Assembly (NCBI RefSeq): GCF_049747295.1
Contig: NZ_JBMHJM010000001.1
Location: forward strand, 4,836,001-4,900,000
Origin: Afipia sp049747295
GTDB lineage: Bacteria; Pseudomonadota; Alphaproteobacteria; Rhizobiales; Xanthobacteraceae
Direction: 5' to 3'
Length of the DNA stretch: 64,000 bases
Position 1 is the stretch's first letter. Each line of letters opens with the position of its first letter. This document shows positions 32,944 to 41,832 of the stretch, piece by piece. The notes under the pieces are model-generated. The model ran no database searches and was not told where the DNA came from. It saw nothing but the letters and a program-made list of their open reading frames with translations. A program made the position numbers and the translations under genes.

Positions 32944-34317
32944 ATGTCTGCGCGTGTTCTGGTCGTCGACGACGTTCTTGCCAACGTCAAGTTGTTAGAG
33001 GCTCGTCTGTCGGCCGAGTATTTCGATGTGGTGACTGCAAACTGCGGGACGCAGGCGCTCGAGATTTGCGAACGTGCGGAATGCGACATCGTGCTGCTCG
33101 ACGTCATGATGCCGGATATCGACGGCTTCGAGGTCTGCCGGCGGCTGAAGTCGAACCCGAAGACGCATTTCATTCCGGTGGTGATGGTCACCGCGCTCGA
33201 CAGCCCGTCGGATCGCGTCCGCGGGCTGGATGCAGGGGCGGACGATTTCCTGACCAAGCCGGTGTCCGATGTGGTCATGATCGCCCGGGTGCGCTCGCTG
33301 ACGCGCCTGAAGATGATGACCGACGAACTGCGGATGCGCGCGATCACGTCGCACGAAATCGGCGTTCAGGCGCCCGAACGGGAAGCAATTTCCGATACCG
33401 GCACCGGCGGTCGCATTCTTCTGGTCGATGACCGGCCGTCGTCCTACGAGCGGTTGGCGCCGGTTTTGGCGACCGAGCACAGCGTCGATGTCGAGCCCAA
33501 CCCTGCGGAAGCGCTGTTTCACGCGGCTGAAGGCAACTACGATCTCCTGATCGTGTCGCTAGGCCTTGAGAACTTCGACGGCCTGCGGCTCTGCAGCCAG
33601 GCGCGTTCGCTGGAGCGGACCCGCAGCGTGCCCATTCTGGCGATTGCCGATGCCGACAATAATTCGCGACTGCTGCGCGGTCTTGAAATCGGCGTGAACG
33701 ACTACTTGCTGCGCCCGGTGGACAAGAACGAGTTGCTTGCCCGCGCCCGCACGCAGATCCGCAGACGCCGCTATACCGATCATCTGCGCGACAATGTGCA
33801 GAATTCCATCGAGATGGCGATCACCGATGGTCTCACGGGGCTGCACAACCGCCGTTACATGGAAACCCATCTTGCCACGCTCGCGGACCAGGCGGCCACG
33901 CGCGCGAAGCCGCTGGCGCTGATGATGCTGGACATCGACTACTTCAAGTCGATCAACGACCGGCATGGCCACGATGCCGGCGACGACGTGTTGCGGGAAT
34001 TCGCGGTTCGCATTCGCAAGTCGATCCGGGGCATTGATCTCGCCTGCCGTTATGGTGGCGAAGAATTCGTCATTGTCATGCCCGAGACAGATTTGCACGT
34101 GGCCGGCATGGTGGCCGAACGGCTGCGCCGTTCCATCGCCGGCGAACCGTTTTCCATTGAGAAGGGCACGAAGCGCCTTGATGTGACGATCTCCATCGGC
34201 ATTGCCACGCTCGAGGTCAAGGGCGAGGCGATCAGCGATGTGCTGAAGCGCGCCGACCAGGCGCTCTATCGGGCCAAGAACGATGGCCGTAACCGCGTGG
34301 TTGCGGCTGCGGCGTAA
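32944..34317 (+). CDS. pleD: Response regulator diguanylate cyclase PleD
   Basis: 457 residues: receiver 1 (phospho-acceptor Asp53 in IVLLDVMMPDIDG), receiver 2 (about 155-275, with LLIVSLGLENFDG lacking the acceptor Asp, so an adaptor as in Caulobacter), and a GGDEF domain with GGEEF at 371-375. The inhibitory I-site RGID (362-365) is intact, five residues before the active loop, so c-di-GMP should feed back on the enzyme. PleD makes c-di-GMP at one cell pole and links it to cell-type change. It is coupled to divK upstream; the next gene, a cyclase, begins 131 bases later. Confidence 0.97.
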   Translation: MSARVLVVDDVLANVKLLEARLSAEYFDVVTANCGTQALEICERAECDIVLLDVMMPDIDGFEVCRRLKSNPKTHFIPVVMVTALDSPSDRVRGLDAGADDFLTKPVSDVVMIARVRSLTRLKMMTDELRMRAITSHEIGVQAPEREAISDTGTGGRILLVDDRPSSYERLAPVLATEHSVDVEPNPAEALFHAAEGNYDLLIVSLGLENFDGLRLCSQARSLERTRSVPILAIADADNNSRLLRGLEIGVNDYLLRPVDKNELLARARTQIRRRRYTDHLRDNVQNSIEMAITDGLTGLHNRRYMETHLATLADQAATRAKPLALMMLDIDYFKSINDRHGHDAGDDVLREFAVRIRKSIRGIDLACRYGGEEFVIVMPETDLHVAGMVAERLRRSIAGEPFSIEKGTKRLDVTISIGIATLEVKGEAISDVLKRADQALYRAKNDGRNRVVAAAA

Positions 34318-34448
34318 GTCAGCTTTGATTTGACGATTGGTTGGTCGCGTATCTGGATACGGATATGCGGCAAGCTGGAATACTGTAGTTTTTCGATACC
34401 AAGACCATTTCGGCCACGGGCGTTTTAAGACGTCAAAGGCACTGACCA

Positions 34449-36182
34449 ATGATCCGTCAGTCGATCAAAAGGCAAATCGTCGGCATCGCGGTGGGATTGA
34501 TCATCCTGATGGCGATCACATCAGTCTTGTCGATGGTGATGTCGGCGAGGGTGGCGCATTACCTTGACGAGCTGACCTCACAATACGTTCAGGCCTACGG
34601 GAATCTCGCACGGATGAACGTCCGTTCGCTGGAGCAGGCGCTGGCGCTGCGTCAGATGATCATCGCCAAGATGCAGTCGCCGCCCGATGAGGCTACGTTT
34701 GCCGATCGCAAGAAGGTCTACGACGCCAAGAGCATTGAAGTCGGGCGCGAGGCGAGCGAAGCGCGGTCGCGGATCAACGCGATCATTGCCGATCAGTCCA
34801 CGACCTCGGACAACGCCACGCTGGCACGGCTGGACGCCCGCATCGAGTCCGCGAGCACGGATCTCCGTCGCTATCTCGAACAGGAGTATGACCGCTTCTT
34901 CCAACTTCTCGATCGCCGCGATCCTGAAGAACTGAAGCGGTCGCTTGCTCGGATCGATGGACTTCGCGACGATTTTACTGCGAAGGTCGAAGCGATCCGC
35001 GCCGACATGCTGACGCAGGTTCGCGAGGACTCCGTCATCACCATGGGCCATCAGCGGCAGGCGATCATCATCTCCGCGATCATGACCGCGCTGGCGGCCA
35101 TTTTGGGCTTGGTGGTGTCCATTCTCGTCAGCACCGGTATCACACGGCCGGTACGGCGGTTGCTCGACGGCACGCGGGCGGTGGAGGCGGGGCAGCTCGA
35201 GGGAACAATCGATGTCACGACGCGGGACGAAATCGGCGAATTGACCGGCGCATTCAACCGCATGGTCGAGCAGTTGCGTCACAATGAACGCATTCGCGAG
35301 ACCTTCGGCAAGTACATCGATCCGCAGGTGGTCAAGGGCCTGATCGATCGTCCGGCGCTGACGGCTTCCGAGGGGCAGCGGCGGGTGATGACCGTGCTGT
35401 TCTGCGACATGAAAGGCTTCACGAGCCTGAGCGAGGGCATGACACCGCAGGGGCTCGTCAAGGTGATGAACCATTACCTTTCGACGGTCACCGCGCCGAT
35501 CCGGAGCCATCGCGGCATCATCGACAAATACATCGGCGACGCCGTCATGGCCTATTGGGGGCCTCCGTTCACCGAGGAAAACGAACAGGCGCAGCTCGCG
35601 TGCCTCGCCGCGCTCGACATGATCGATCAGATCGGCGTCTTGCGGAAGGAAATCCCCGAACTGCTCGGCGTTCGTCAGGTGTCCAATCAATGCGATCTGC
35701 GCATCGGCGTCGCAACCGGCGAGGTGGTTGTCGGAAGCATCGGTTCCGAATTCATGATGAGCTACACCGTGATGGGCGACACGGTGAACTTGGCCTCCCG
35801 TCTCGAAGCCGCCAACAAGATTTACGGCAGTCGTTCGCTGGTGTCGAAGGCAACTGTCTCGGCGGCCGGTGATACGATCGAGATGCGTGAGATCGATTTG
35901 CTGGTGCTGGTGGGCCAGACCATTCCGCAACTGGTGTTCGAAATCATGGGGCGCAAAGGCGCACTCACGCCGGAACAGCTTCAACTCCGAACGCACTACG
36001 CACAAGGGCTCACCGCCTATCGCGCCCGGCAATGGGACGAAGCGGCTCAGGCCTTCAATGCCGCGCTGGAAGCTGTTCCGGGCGACGGACCATCGATGGC
36101 GCTCGCGGCGCGCGTTGCCAGCTTCCAGGCCAACCCGCCGGCCCACGACTGGAACGGCGCCTGGCAGCTCGATCATAAATAG
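34449..36182 (+). CDS. Membrane adenylate/guanylate cyclase with HAMP domain
   Basis: 577 residues. Helix one (about 14-34) and helix two (about 200-225) bracket a periplasmic sensor region rich in Arg/Glu. A HAMP domain follows (RPVRRLLDGTRAVEAGQLEG), then a class III cyclase domain from about residue 315: metal Asp in VLFCDMKGFTSLSEG, substrate Lys and metal Asp in IIDKYIGDAVMAYWG, Asp/Asn/Arg in VMGDTVNLASRLE. The Lys/Asp pair is the ATP-type set, so cAMP is the likely product. The tail (YRARQWDEAAQAFNAALE) looks like a TPR-like helix pair. The stimulus is unknown. It ends three bases before the convergent ndh gene. Confidence 0.93.
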   Translation: MIRQSIKRQIVGIAVGLIILMAITSVLSMVMSARVAHYLDELTSQYVQAYGNLARMNVRSLEQALALRQMIIAKMQSPPDEATFADRKKVYDAKSIEVGREASEARSRINAIIADQSTTSDNATLARLDARIESASTDLRRYLEQEYDRFFQLLDRRDPEELKRSLARIDGLRDDFTAKVEAIRADMLTQVREDSVITMGHQRQAIIISAIMTALAAILGLVVSILVSTGITRPVRRLLDGTRAVEAGQLEGTIDVTTRDEIGELTGAFNRMVEQLRHNERIRETFGKYIDPQVVKGLIDRPALTASEGQRRVMTVLFCDMKGFTSLSEGMTPQGLVKVMNHYLSTVTAPIRSHRGIIDKYIGDAVMAYWGPPFTEENEQAQLACLAALDMIDQIGVLRKEIPELLGVRQVSNQCDLRIGVATGEVVVGSIGSEFMMSYTVMGDTVNLASRLEAANKIYGSRSLVSKATVSAAGDTIEMREIDLLVLVGQTIPQLVFEIMGRKGALTPEQLQLRTHYAQGLTAYRARQWDEAAQAFNAALEAVPGDGPSMALAARVASFQANPPAHDWNGAWQLDHK

Positions 36183-36185
36183 TCA

Positions 36186-37487
36186 TCAACCAGGCTTCTT
36201 CGGCTCCATGGCACCGCGGCCCTGCGTGATGAGCCGCGCGCTACGCTGATCGCGCGTGTAGATCCACAGCCAGCTGATGGCGACGCTGAGCCGGTTGCGC
36301 ACACCAATCAGGAAGTAGATGTGCGCGATGCCCCATATCCACCAGGCGATCGAACCGCGCAGCTTGATCCAGCCGAAATCGATCACCGCGCGCCGCTTGC
36401 CGATCTGGGCGAGGCTGCCATCGTGTTTGTACTGGAAGGGGCCGGGCGCCTTGTCTCCGCTCAGACGTGCCTTGATGACCTGCGCCACGTAGCGGCCCTG
36501 CTGCTTGGCGGCCGGCGCGATGCCGGGCACCGGTTTGCCCTCTGGGTCATTGACGCTCACCGTATCGCCGATGGCGAAGATCTCCGGATGTCCGGGCACC
36601 GTGAGATCGGGTGTGACGATCACACGTCCGGCGCGGTCGAGCGGCACGCCGAGCCATTCCGCGGCAGGTGACGCTCTCACGCCGGCCGCCCAGATGATGG
36701 TTCGGGAGGCGAGCTGTTTGCCCCCGCAGATCACGCCGTCGGCCGAGCAATCGGAGACAGCCTGGTTCAGCACGACTTCGACGCCGAGCTCTTCGAGCGA
36801 GCGCTGCGCATAGGCCGACAGGTCTTCGGCAAAGCCAGCCAGCACGCGCGGTCCTGCTTCGATCAGAACAACGCGCGCTGTTCGTGTATCGATGTTGCGG
36901 AAGTCGGGCGGCAGCGTCACATGCGCCATCTCCGCGATCGTGCCCGCAAGTTCGACACCGGTGGGACCGGCACCGACGATGACGAATGTCAGGTACGCCG
37001 CGCGGCGCTGCGGATCGCTTTCACGCTCCGCACGCTCGAACGCATAAAGGATACGGCGGCGGATGGTTGTCGCGTCTTCAAGGGTCTTGAGGCCCGGCGC
37101 GAACGGCTCCCATTCGTCGTGGCCGAAATAGGCATGCCGCACGCCGGTGGCGAGCACCAGCGTGTCGTATGGCAGGGTACTGCCATCCTCGAGCGCCACA
37201 TGACGCGCCTCGGTATTCACGCCTGTCACGGTCGCCAGCAGCGTCGTGACCTCCTTCCGGCTGCTCAGCAGGTGCCGGATCGGCCATGCGATCTCCGACG
37301 TCGCGAGCGAGGCTGTCGCGACCTGATAGAGCAGGGGCTGAAAGAGGTGATGATTGCGCCGGTCGATCAAAGTGATGTCGGCGGACGCGCCGGCGAGGCG
37401 GTAGACCGTCTCCAGGCCGCCAAAGCCAGCACCGACGACCACGATCCGGTGACGTGGCGTGGTGACTTTTCCGGAATTCGAAACCAT
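36186..37487 (-). CDS. ndh: Type II NADH dehydrogenase-like FAD oxidoreductase
   Basis: 433 residues. FAD-binding GAGFGGLETVYRLAG at the N-terminus, the NADH-binding VIVGAGPTGVELAGTIAEM near 165, and FAIGDTVSVNDPEGKPVPGIAP are the family motifs; the C-terminal amphipathic/hydrophobic part (GSIAWWIWGIAHIYFLIGVRNRL) anchors it to the inner membrane. NDH-2 passes electrons from NADH to quinone without pumping protons. It is the last gene of the minus-strand unit rrf2 - oxidoreductase - cupin - ndh, about 80 bases after the cupin pseudogene. Confidence 0.93.
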   Translation of the reverse strand: MVSNSGKVTTPRHRIVVVGAGFGGLETVYRLAGASADITLIDRRNHHLFQPLLYQVATASLATSEIAWPIRHLLSSRKEVTTLLATVTGVNTEARHVALEDGSTLPYDTLVLATGVRHAYFGHDEWEPFAPGLKTLEDATTIRRRILYAFERAERESDPQRRAAYLTFVIVGAGPTGVELAGTIAEMAHVTLPPDFRNIDTRTARVVLIEAGPRVLAGFAEDLSAYAQRSLEELGVEVVLNQAVSDCSADGVICGGKQLASRTIIWAAGVRASPAAEWLGVPLDRAGRVIVTPDLTVPGHPEIFAIGDTVSVNDPEGKPVPGIAPAAKQQGRYVAQVIKARLSGDKAPGPFQYKHDGSLAQIGKRRAVIDFGWIKLRGSIAWWIWGIAHIYFLIGVRNRLSVAISWLWIYTRDQRSARLITQGRGAMEPKKPG

Positions 37488-37565
37488 TCAGAACTCCTCT
37501 TGTAAGCGGTCCCAGCGTCGCCGTCGGAACAGCTATCGCGGGACCGCATGATCAGCATCGATCCA

Positions 37566-37977
37566 TCATTTGTCGATGGTCGTCAGTTCCTTATCGTTTG
37601 TGTCCACCACAAAAATAGCCAGCAGTTTTGCCGGTTCGGTGGCGCTGGCGTTCTCGCTGACGGTGTGGCGTGCGCCGGGTTTCTCGGACCAGCTTTCGCC
37701 CGCGTGGAACACCTGGACCGGGCCATCGTCCACTTGGCTGCGGATCGCGCCGGAGAGGACGTAAGCTGTCACACGCCGAGCGCGCATGGTGATGCGAGGG
37801 TGTCTTGCCGCCGGGCGCATAGTCGACCGTCACGGCAATCAGGCTTTTGCCGGGGATGTTGCTGATCTGTTGGTTGAATGCCGGCTTGACGCTGTCCGCG
37901 GCCAGCGCCGCGCTTCCGCTTAGGGCCGCAACAACCAGTGCTGCCGCCGTAGTTTGAGTAAAGCTTCGCATCTTCAT
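37566..37977 (-). pseudogene. Exported cupin-domain protein, frameshifted
   Basis: From ATG 37977 (good AGGAGAC ribosome-binding site) the frame encodes a signal peptide (MKMRSFTQTTAAALVVAALS ending ALAA) and the first cupin strand up to KTPSHHHARSA. The rest of the domain (TAYVLSGAIRSQVDDGPVQV, GESWSEKPGARHTVSENASA, LLAIFVVDTNDKELTTIDK) continues in another frame from about 37770. Comparison with the usual H-x-H-A-x-S-A-(F)-V-x-A-Y-V-L-S-G spacing suggests a net loss of two bases (or gain of one) near 37770-37774. The intact part keeps the cupin His residues. Either a recent inactivation or a sequencing error. Confidence 0.85.
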
Positions 37978-37987
37978 AGCTTGTCTC

Positions 37988-39208
37988 CTAGCTTCTGGGT
38001 TGAACAATAGTTTGCAGCGGATCCGCGGCCGCAAGCGCCTCGGCGCGATTGGCGCGGGGTGGGTAAATTCGCTCCGTATTGATCCAGCGTTTCCGCTGCT
38101 TGGCTTCAGCGCCTGTGAGCTTGACCGCGCGATCCCACCCTTCGGTGTAGACCGCGCCCCATGGACCGAGATCGAGACAGGTCACGTATCGTGTCTGGGT
38201 GTAGGGGATGGCGCCGAGGCCGAGCAGGTCCGAGGCGACGTTGTTGCCGGCATAGCGGCCGAGGTTCATCGCATGCTGGCACGACATCAACGCGTGGTTG
38301 CCGTCATCGTCGGTGGCGGCATACGCGACATCGCCGGTGGCGAAGACGTTATCAAGGCCAATCACGCGCAGACTGCGATCGACGTGCAGCCGGCCCAAGC
38401 GGTCACGCTTGGCCGGAATCTGCTCGGTGAGGGCGCTGGCGCGCGCACCGGCTGTCCAGATCACCGTCTTGCTGTCGATCCGTTCGCCATTGGATATCTG
38501 GACGCCGTCGGCATCGATGGCCGTCACGGCTGTTTCGACGCGCCATGATACGCCCAAGTCTTGCAGTGCTTGCGTGATAACGGGTCGCGGGCCCGACCCC
38601 AGATCGGGACCGATATGCGCGGCCTGCTCGATGATAGTGACATTGATGTCGGCGCGATGACCGAGTGCCGCACGCAGGCGCGCGGGCATCTCTGCTGCCG
38701 TCTCGATGCCGGTGAAACCGCCGCCCCCGATCACGACGGTGTTGCGTCCCGGCGTATCGGGGAGGCTCGCAAGATTGTTGAGATGCGCTTCGAGCCTTAC
38801 GGCCTCAGTCAGCTGATCGACATTGAAGCTGTGCTCGCGCAAGCCGGGAATGTCCGGCGTGAACAAGCGGCTTCCCGCGGCCAGCACGAGGCGGTCGTAG
38901 TGCATGGTCGAAGTGTGCCCATCATGGTCAAGCACATCGACTTCATTGTCTGCGGTGCGGATACGCGTGACGCGGCCATGAACGAAGCGAACGCCGGCTT
39001 CATCGAACATCTCGCCGAGCGGAGCCTTCATGCCGGCCGGGCCACTCTCATAGAACCGGGGGCGAAGATGCAGGACGGGCTCCGGGGCAATCAACGCGAT
39101 CTCGATCAGACCATCTGCTTTGTTTTCATTGTCGAGCACGCGGGCCGCCGCGAGTGCGCTCCACATTCCAGCGAAGCCGGCTCCTATGATGAGTATGCGC
39201 TGTTTCAT
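37988..39208 (-). CDS. NAD(P)/FAD-dependent oxidoreductase (NDH-2 family)
   Basis: 406 residues from ATG 39208 (MKQRILIIGAGFAGMWSAL); the frame extends upstream but without similarity. It has the FAD-binding IIGAGFAGMWSALAAAR, NAD-binding VVIGGGGFTGIETAAEM, and the second FAD contact VFATGDVAYA. This is a second, distinct member of the NADH dehydrogenase/disulfide reductase family in the same unit as ndh at 36186. The C-terminus lacks a strong membrane segment, so it may be soluble. It starts 111 bases after the rrf2 stop, and the cupin gene starts 10 bases after its own stop. Confidence 0.9.
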   Translation of the reverse strand: MKQRILIIGAGFAGMWSALAAARVLDNENKADGLIEIALIAPEPVLHLRPRFYESGPAGMKAPLGEMFDEAGVRFVHGRVTRIRTADNEVDVLDHDGHTSTMHYDRLVLAAGSRLFTPDIPGLREHSFNVDQLTEAVRLEAHLNNLASLPDTPGRNTVVIGGGGFTGIETAAEMPARLRAALGHRADINVTIIEQAAHIGPDLGSGPRPVITQALQDLGVSWRVETAVTAIDADGVQISNGERIDSKTVIWTAGARASALTEQIPAKRDRLGRLHVDRSLRVIGLDNVFATGDVAYAATDDDGNHALMSCQHAMNLGRYAGNNVASDLLGLGAIPYTQTRYVTCLDLGPWGAVYTEGWDRAVKLTGAEAKQRKRWINTERIYPPRANRAEALAAADPLQTIVQPRS

Positions 39209-39319
39209 GGTCGTTTCTCTTTTTCTTTCGCACGCAGTCCTTCGTTCCGCGCATGCAGGCATGACGGGGCGTTCCGGCATTAAAGCCGGCATGAGGTGTT
39301 CAAGGTTCTTGACGGCCGC

Positions 39320-39883
39320 TTAGGGCGTTTCGCGTTTCCGCGTTTCTCGCGGTGGGCCGGTCGAATGCCCGCGTGCATCGGCGCGCGCGCTCATCCGCCC
39401 GGAAAACCAGTTCTGTACGGTCGCCGGAAAGTCCGGCGGCATCTTGCTTTCAACAGTTGCGGCAAGGAAAGCGAGGGTGGTGCGCGCAAGCTCGTCGCGC
39501 ATGCTCTGTTCGGCGCGCAGCATGACCGCATGAATGGCGCAGATGCCGCCTGTCGTGGCAGCCGGTCGCTTGCCGCCATACAGCGTGCACAGGCCGCGGA
39601 CTTCCTTGCAGTCGAACAGGGGCTTCTTCCCCTCGATGGCGTCCACCACGTCCAGCACCGTGATGTCGCTCGCCGGGCGCCCCAAGCGGTAGCCGCCACG
39701 AACGCCTTCCGACGCCGCGACGATGCCAGCCTTCTCCAGCCGGGGGAAAATCTTTGCAATGAAGGACGGGGAGACGCCCTGCAGCTCCGCGAGGTCGCGG
39801 CTGCTGGCCGGCCCGGCCATGGGGTCTACGAGCCAGAGCAGGCAGTGGAGACCGTATTCGACGCTGCTTCCCAGATGTGCCAT
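39320..39883 (-). CDS. Rrf2 family transcriptional regulator, probable iron-sulfur or redox sensor
   Basis: 187 residues. Winged-helix N-terminus (SVEYGLHCLLWLVD, SSRDLAELQGVSPSFIAKIF, GVRGGYRLGRPASDITVLDVV) as in IscR, NsrR and RirA. Three cysteines, Cys92, Cys99 and Cys115 (FDCKEVRGLC, GGICAIH), sit where Rrf2 proteins hold a Fe-S cluster. The C-terminal 50 residues are extended and basic. A near-perfect dyad overlaps its own predicted -10 box (39900-39924), so it very likely represses itself and the downstream oxidoreductase genes. The signal could be oxidant, nitric oxide or iron; sequence does not decide. Confidence 0.9.
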   Translation of the reverse strand: MAHLGSSVEYGLHCLLWLVDPMAGPASSRDLAELQGVSPSFIAKIFPRLEKAGIVAASEGVRGGYRLGRPASDITVLDVVDAIEGKKPLFDCKEVRGLCTLYGGKRPAATTGGICAIHAVMLRAEQSMRDELARTTLAFLAATVESKMPPDFPATVQNWFSGRMSARADARGHSTGPPRETRKRETP

Positions 39884-39899
39884 CGCGAGCCTCGTTCCT

Positions 39900-39924
39900 A
39901 ACTCAGACTATATTGGTCCGAGTT
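39900..39924. promoter_or_regulatory. Rrf2-type operator overlapping the rrf2 promoter
   Basis: Arms AACTCAGAC (39900-39908) and GTCCGAGTT (39916-39924) are complementary in eight of nine positions around a 7-base centre, TATATTG. ACTC-GAC/GTC-GAGT half-sites are of the kind bound by Rrf2 proteins. It ends 16 bases before the rrf2 start codon and covers the -10 box. Confidence 0.75.
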
Positions 39925-39935
39925 CTGGAATGCAA
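39907..39935 (-). promoter_or_regulatory. Predicted promoter of the rrf2 unit
   Basis: Minus strand: -35 TTGCAT (39930-39935), 17-base spacer, -10 TATAGT (39907-39912). Transcription would start near 39900, only a few bases before the regulator's leader, and the operator dyad would block it. Confidence 0.65.
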
Positions 39936-40019
39936 TCCCGCCGGGAAGCGGAACCTCAAGCACATACGCGTGAGCTCTGCTGGCTCGCTTGGAAATTGCA
40001 GGGCCGTAGGGGCAGTCCT

Positions 40020-40048
40020 AAAACAAAACGGAGCCCAAAGGGCCCCGT
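40020..40048 (-). terminator. Intrinsic terminator of rpmG
   Basis: On the minus strand ACGGGGCCC (40040-40048) pairs with GGGCTCCGT (40028-40036), nine bases with one G-U, loop of three, followed by TTTGTTTT. It lies 29 bases after the rpmG stop. Confidence 0.88.
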
Positions 40049-40076
40049 TGCGACGTCATTCAACGTATTGAATTCG

Positions 40077-40244
40077 TTACTTGATCTTCGCTTCGCGGAA
40101 CTCGACGTGCTTCTTCGCGACCGGATCGTACTTCTTCTTGACGAGCTTGTCGGTCATCGTGCGCGAGTTCTTCTTGGCGACGTAGTAGAAGCCAGTGTCA
40201 GCGCTGGAAACGAGCTTGACCTTGATGGTGACCGCTTTGGCCAT
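40077..40244 (-). CDS. rpmG: 50S ribosomal protein L33
   Basis: 55 residues from ATG 40244, with GAGGTT eight bases upstream. The protein reads MAKAVTIKVKLVSSADTGFY, continues YVAKKNSRTMTDKLVKKKYD and ends with HVEFREAKIK: the classic L33 sequence. It lacks the zinc-binding CxxC pairs, so it is the C-minus form whose expression does not depend on zinc. A short leader and its own terminator show a single-gene transcription unit. Confidence 0.97.
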   Translation of the reverse strand: MAKAVTIKVKLVSSADTGFYYVAKKNSRTMTDKLVKKKYDPVAKKHVEFREAKIK

Positions 40245-40350
40245 GTTCAGAACCTCAAATGTCTGGAATCACGAGCAGGCCCAACAGGTCGAGCCGCATT
40301 TGGCGCGCAACCTACCGCCGAACGCCCCAAAGTCAAGGTTTCGGGGGTAA

Positions 40351-41700
40351 TTATTCGGCTGCGTCAGTGCTTTCCTGTTCCTCAAAGAAACGGTTCACGG
40401 GGCGGGGCAAGCCAAGATTTTCGCGCAGGGTTCGGCCTTCATATTCCGTGCGGAAGATGCCGCGCCGCTGAAGCTCGGGAATGACGCGGTCGACGAAGTC
40501 ATCCAGTCCCTGCGGCAGGAAGGGGAACATGATGTTGAAGCCGTCACAGCCGTCGGTCATCAGCCATTCCTCCATCTGATCAGCGATGGTGGAGGGCGTG
40601 CCCACGAATGACAGGCCGCCATAGCCGCCCACCCGCTGAGCAAGCTGGCGGACCGTCAGGTTGTTTTTCGCGGCGGCTTCGACCATCCGCTGCCGGCCGC
40701 TCTGGCTGGCATTGGTCTCCGGAATTTCGGGCAGCGGGCCGTCGGGATCAAATTTGGAGGCATCCGTGCCAAGAATCACGGAGAGCGATGCGACGCTGCT
40801 GTCGTAATGAACAAGGCTGTCGAGGTGCGCGCGCTTGGCCTTCGCCTCATCCATGGTGTCTCCGACCACAACAAAGGCGCCGGGCAGGATTTTCAGGTGA
40901 TCGCGGTTGCGGCCAAGTTTGTCCATGCGGCCCTTGATGTCGGCATAGAGCTTCTGTCCATCGGCCAGGCTGCCGCCGCTGGTAAACACAGCTTCCGCGG
41001 TTTCGGCGGCGAGCTGCTTGCCGGCCTCCGATGCACCGGCCTGCACGATCACCGGCCAGCCCTGAACAGGCCGGGCGATGTTGAGCGGCCCGCGCACCGA
41101 CAGGTATTTTCCCTTGTGATTGAGGATGTGCATCTTCGCGGGATCGAAGTAGAGGCCGCTCCCCACGTCGCGAACGAAGGCATCGTCCGCAAACGAATCC
41201 CACAGGCCCGTCACCACGTCGAAGAATTCCCTCGCACGAAGGTAGCGCTCGTCATGCTCCATGTGGTCGTCGAGACCGAAATTCAGTGCCGCGTCGGGAT
41301 TGGATGTGGTGACGATGTTCCAGCCTGCGCGGCCGCCGCTGATATGATCGAGCGACGCAAAACGGCGTGCCACGTGATAGGGCTCGTCAAACGTGGTCGA
41401 ACCCGTGGCGATCAGGCCGATATGTTCGGTTGCGCCCGCCAGAGCAGACAACAGCGTGAACGGCTCAAACGAAGTGACGGTGTGGCTGCGCTTGAGCGCG
41501 TTGATCGGCATGTTCAGCACGGCAAGATGATCTGCCATGAAGAAGGCGTCGAACTTGCCGTACTCGAGTTTCTGAATAAAGCGCTTGAGATGCGCGAAGT
41601 TGAAGTTTGCGTCGGGATATGAACCGGGATAGCGCCACGCGCCTGTGTGAATGCTGACCGGGCGCATGAATGCGCCGAGGCGCAACTGCCGTGAGCTCAT
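40351..41700 (-). CDS. LLM-class flavin-dependent monooxygenase (NtaA/SnaA/DszA type)
   Basis: 449 residues. The family pattern is clear: LRLGAFMRPVSIHTGAWRYPG at the N-terminus, FDAFFMADHLAV, GATEHIGLIATGSTTFDEPYHVARRFASLDHISGGRAGWNIVT, and PVIVQAGASEAGKQLAAETAEAVF. These TIM-barrel enzymes use reduced FMN from a partner reductase to oxidise substrates such as nitrilotriacetate, dibenzothiophene or alkanesulfonates. No flavin reductase or transporter is adjacent, so the substrate is open. The gene stands alone, about 130 bases from the TonB-like gene upstream. Confidence 0.93.
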   Translation of the reverse strand: MSSRQLRLGAFMRPVSIHTGAWRYPGSYPDANFNFAHLKRFIQKLEYGKFDAFFMADHLAVLNMPINALKRSHTVTSFEPFTLLSALAGATEHIGLIATGSTTFDEPYHVARRFASLDHISGGRAGWNIVTTSNPDAALNFGLDDHMEHDERYLRAREFFDVVTGLWDSFADDAFVRDVGSGLYFDPAKMHILNHKGKYLSVRGPLNIARPVQGWPVIVQAGASEAGKQLAAETAEAVFTSGGSLADGQKLYADIKGRMDKLGRNRDHLKILPGAFVVVGDTMDEAKAKRAHLDSLVHYDSSVASLSVILGTDASKFDPDGPLPEIPETNASQSGRQRMVEAAAKNNLTVRQLAQRVGGYGGLSFVGTPSTIADQMEEWLMTDGCDGFNIMFPFLPQGLDDFVDRVIPELQRRGIFRTEYEGRTLRENLGLPRPVNRFFEEQESTDAAE

Positions 41701-41832
41701 CGCGATAGTCCTTGAGATGACTTCGAAGTGGTATGCACCAGTAATTTAGGTGCAGCATCGCATGCAACGCTACGGAAGAATTTTGTCTTTTGTTTCGCTG
41801 ACGGGGAGAATTCTTCCAGCCAAAACGCGGCA

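Noticed and set aside
40077..40244. rpmG as a zinc-binding (CxxC) L33 paralogue.
   Set aside because: The protein contains no cysteine at all; it is the zinc-independent form.
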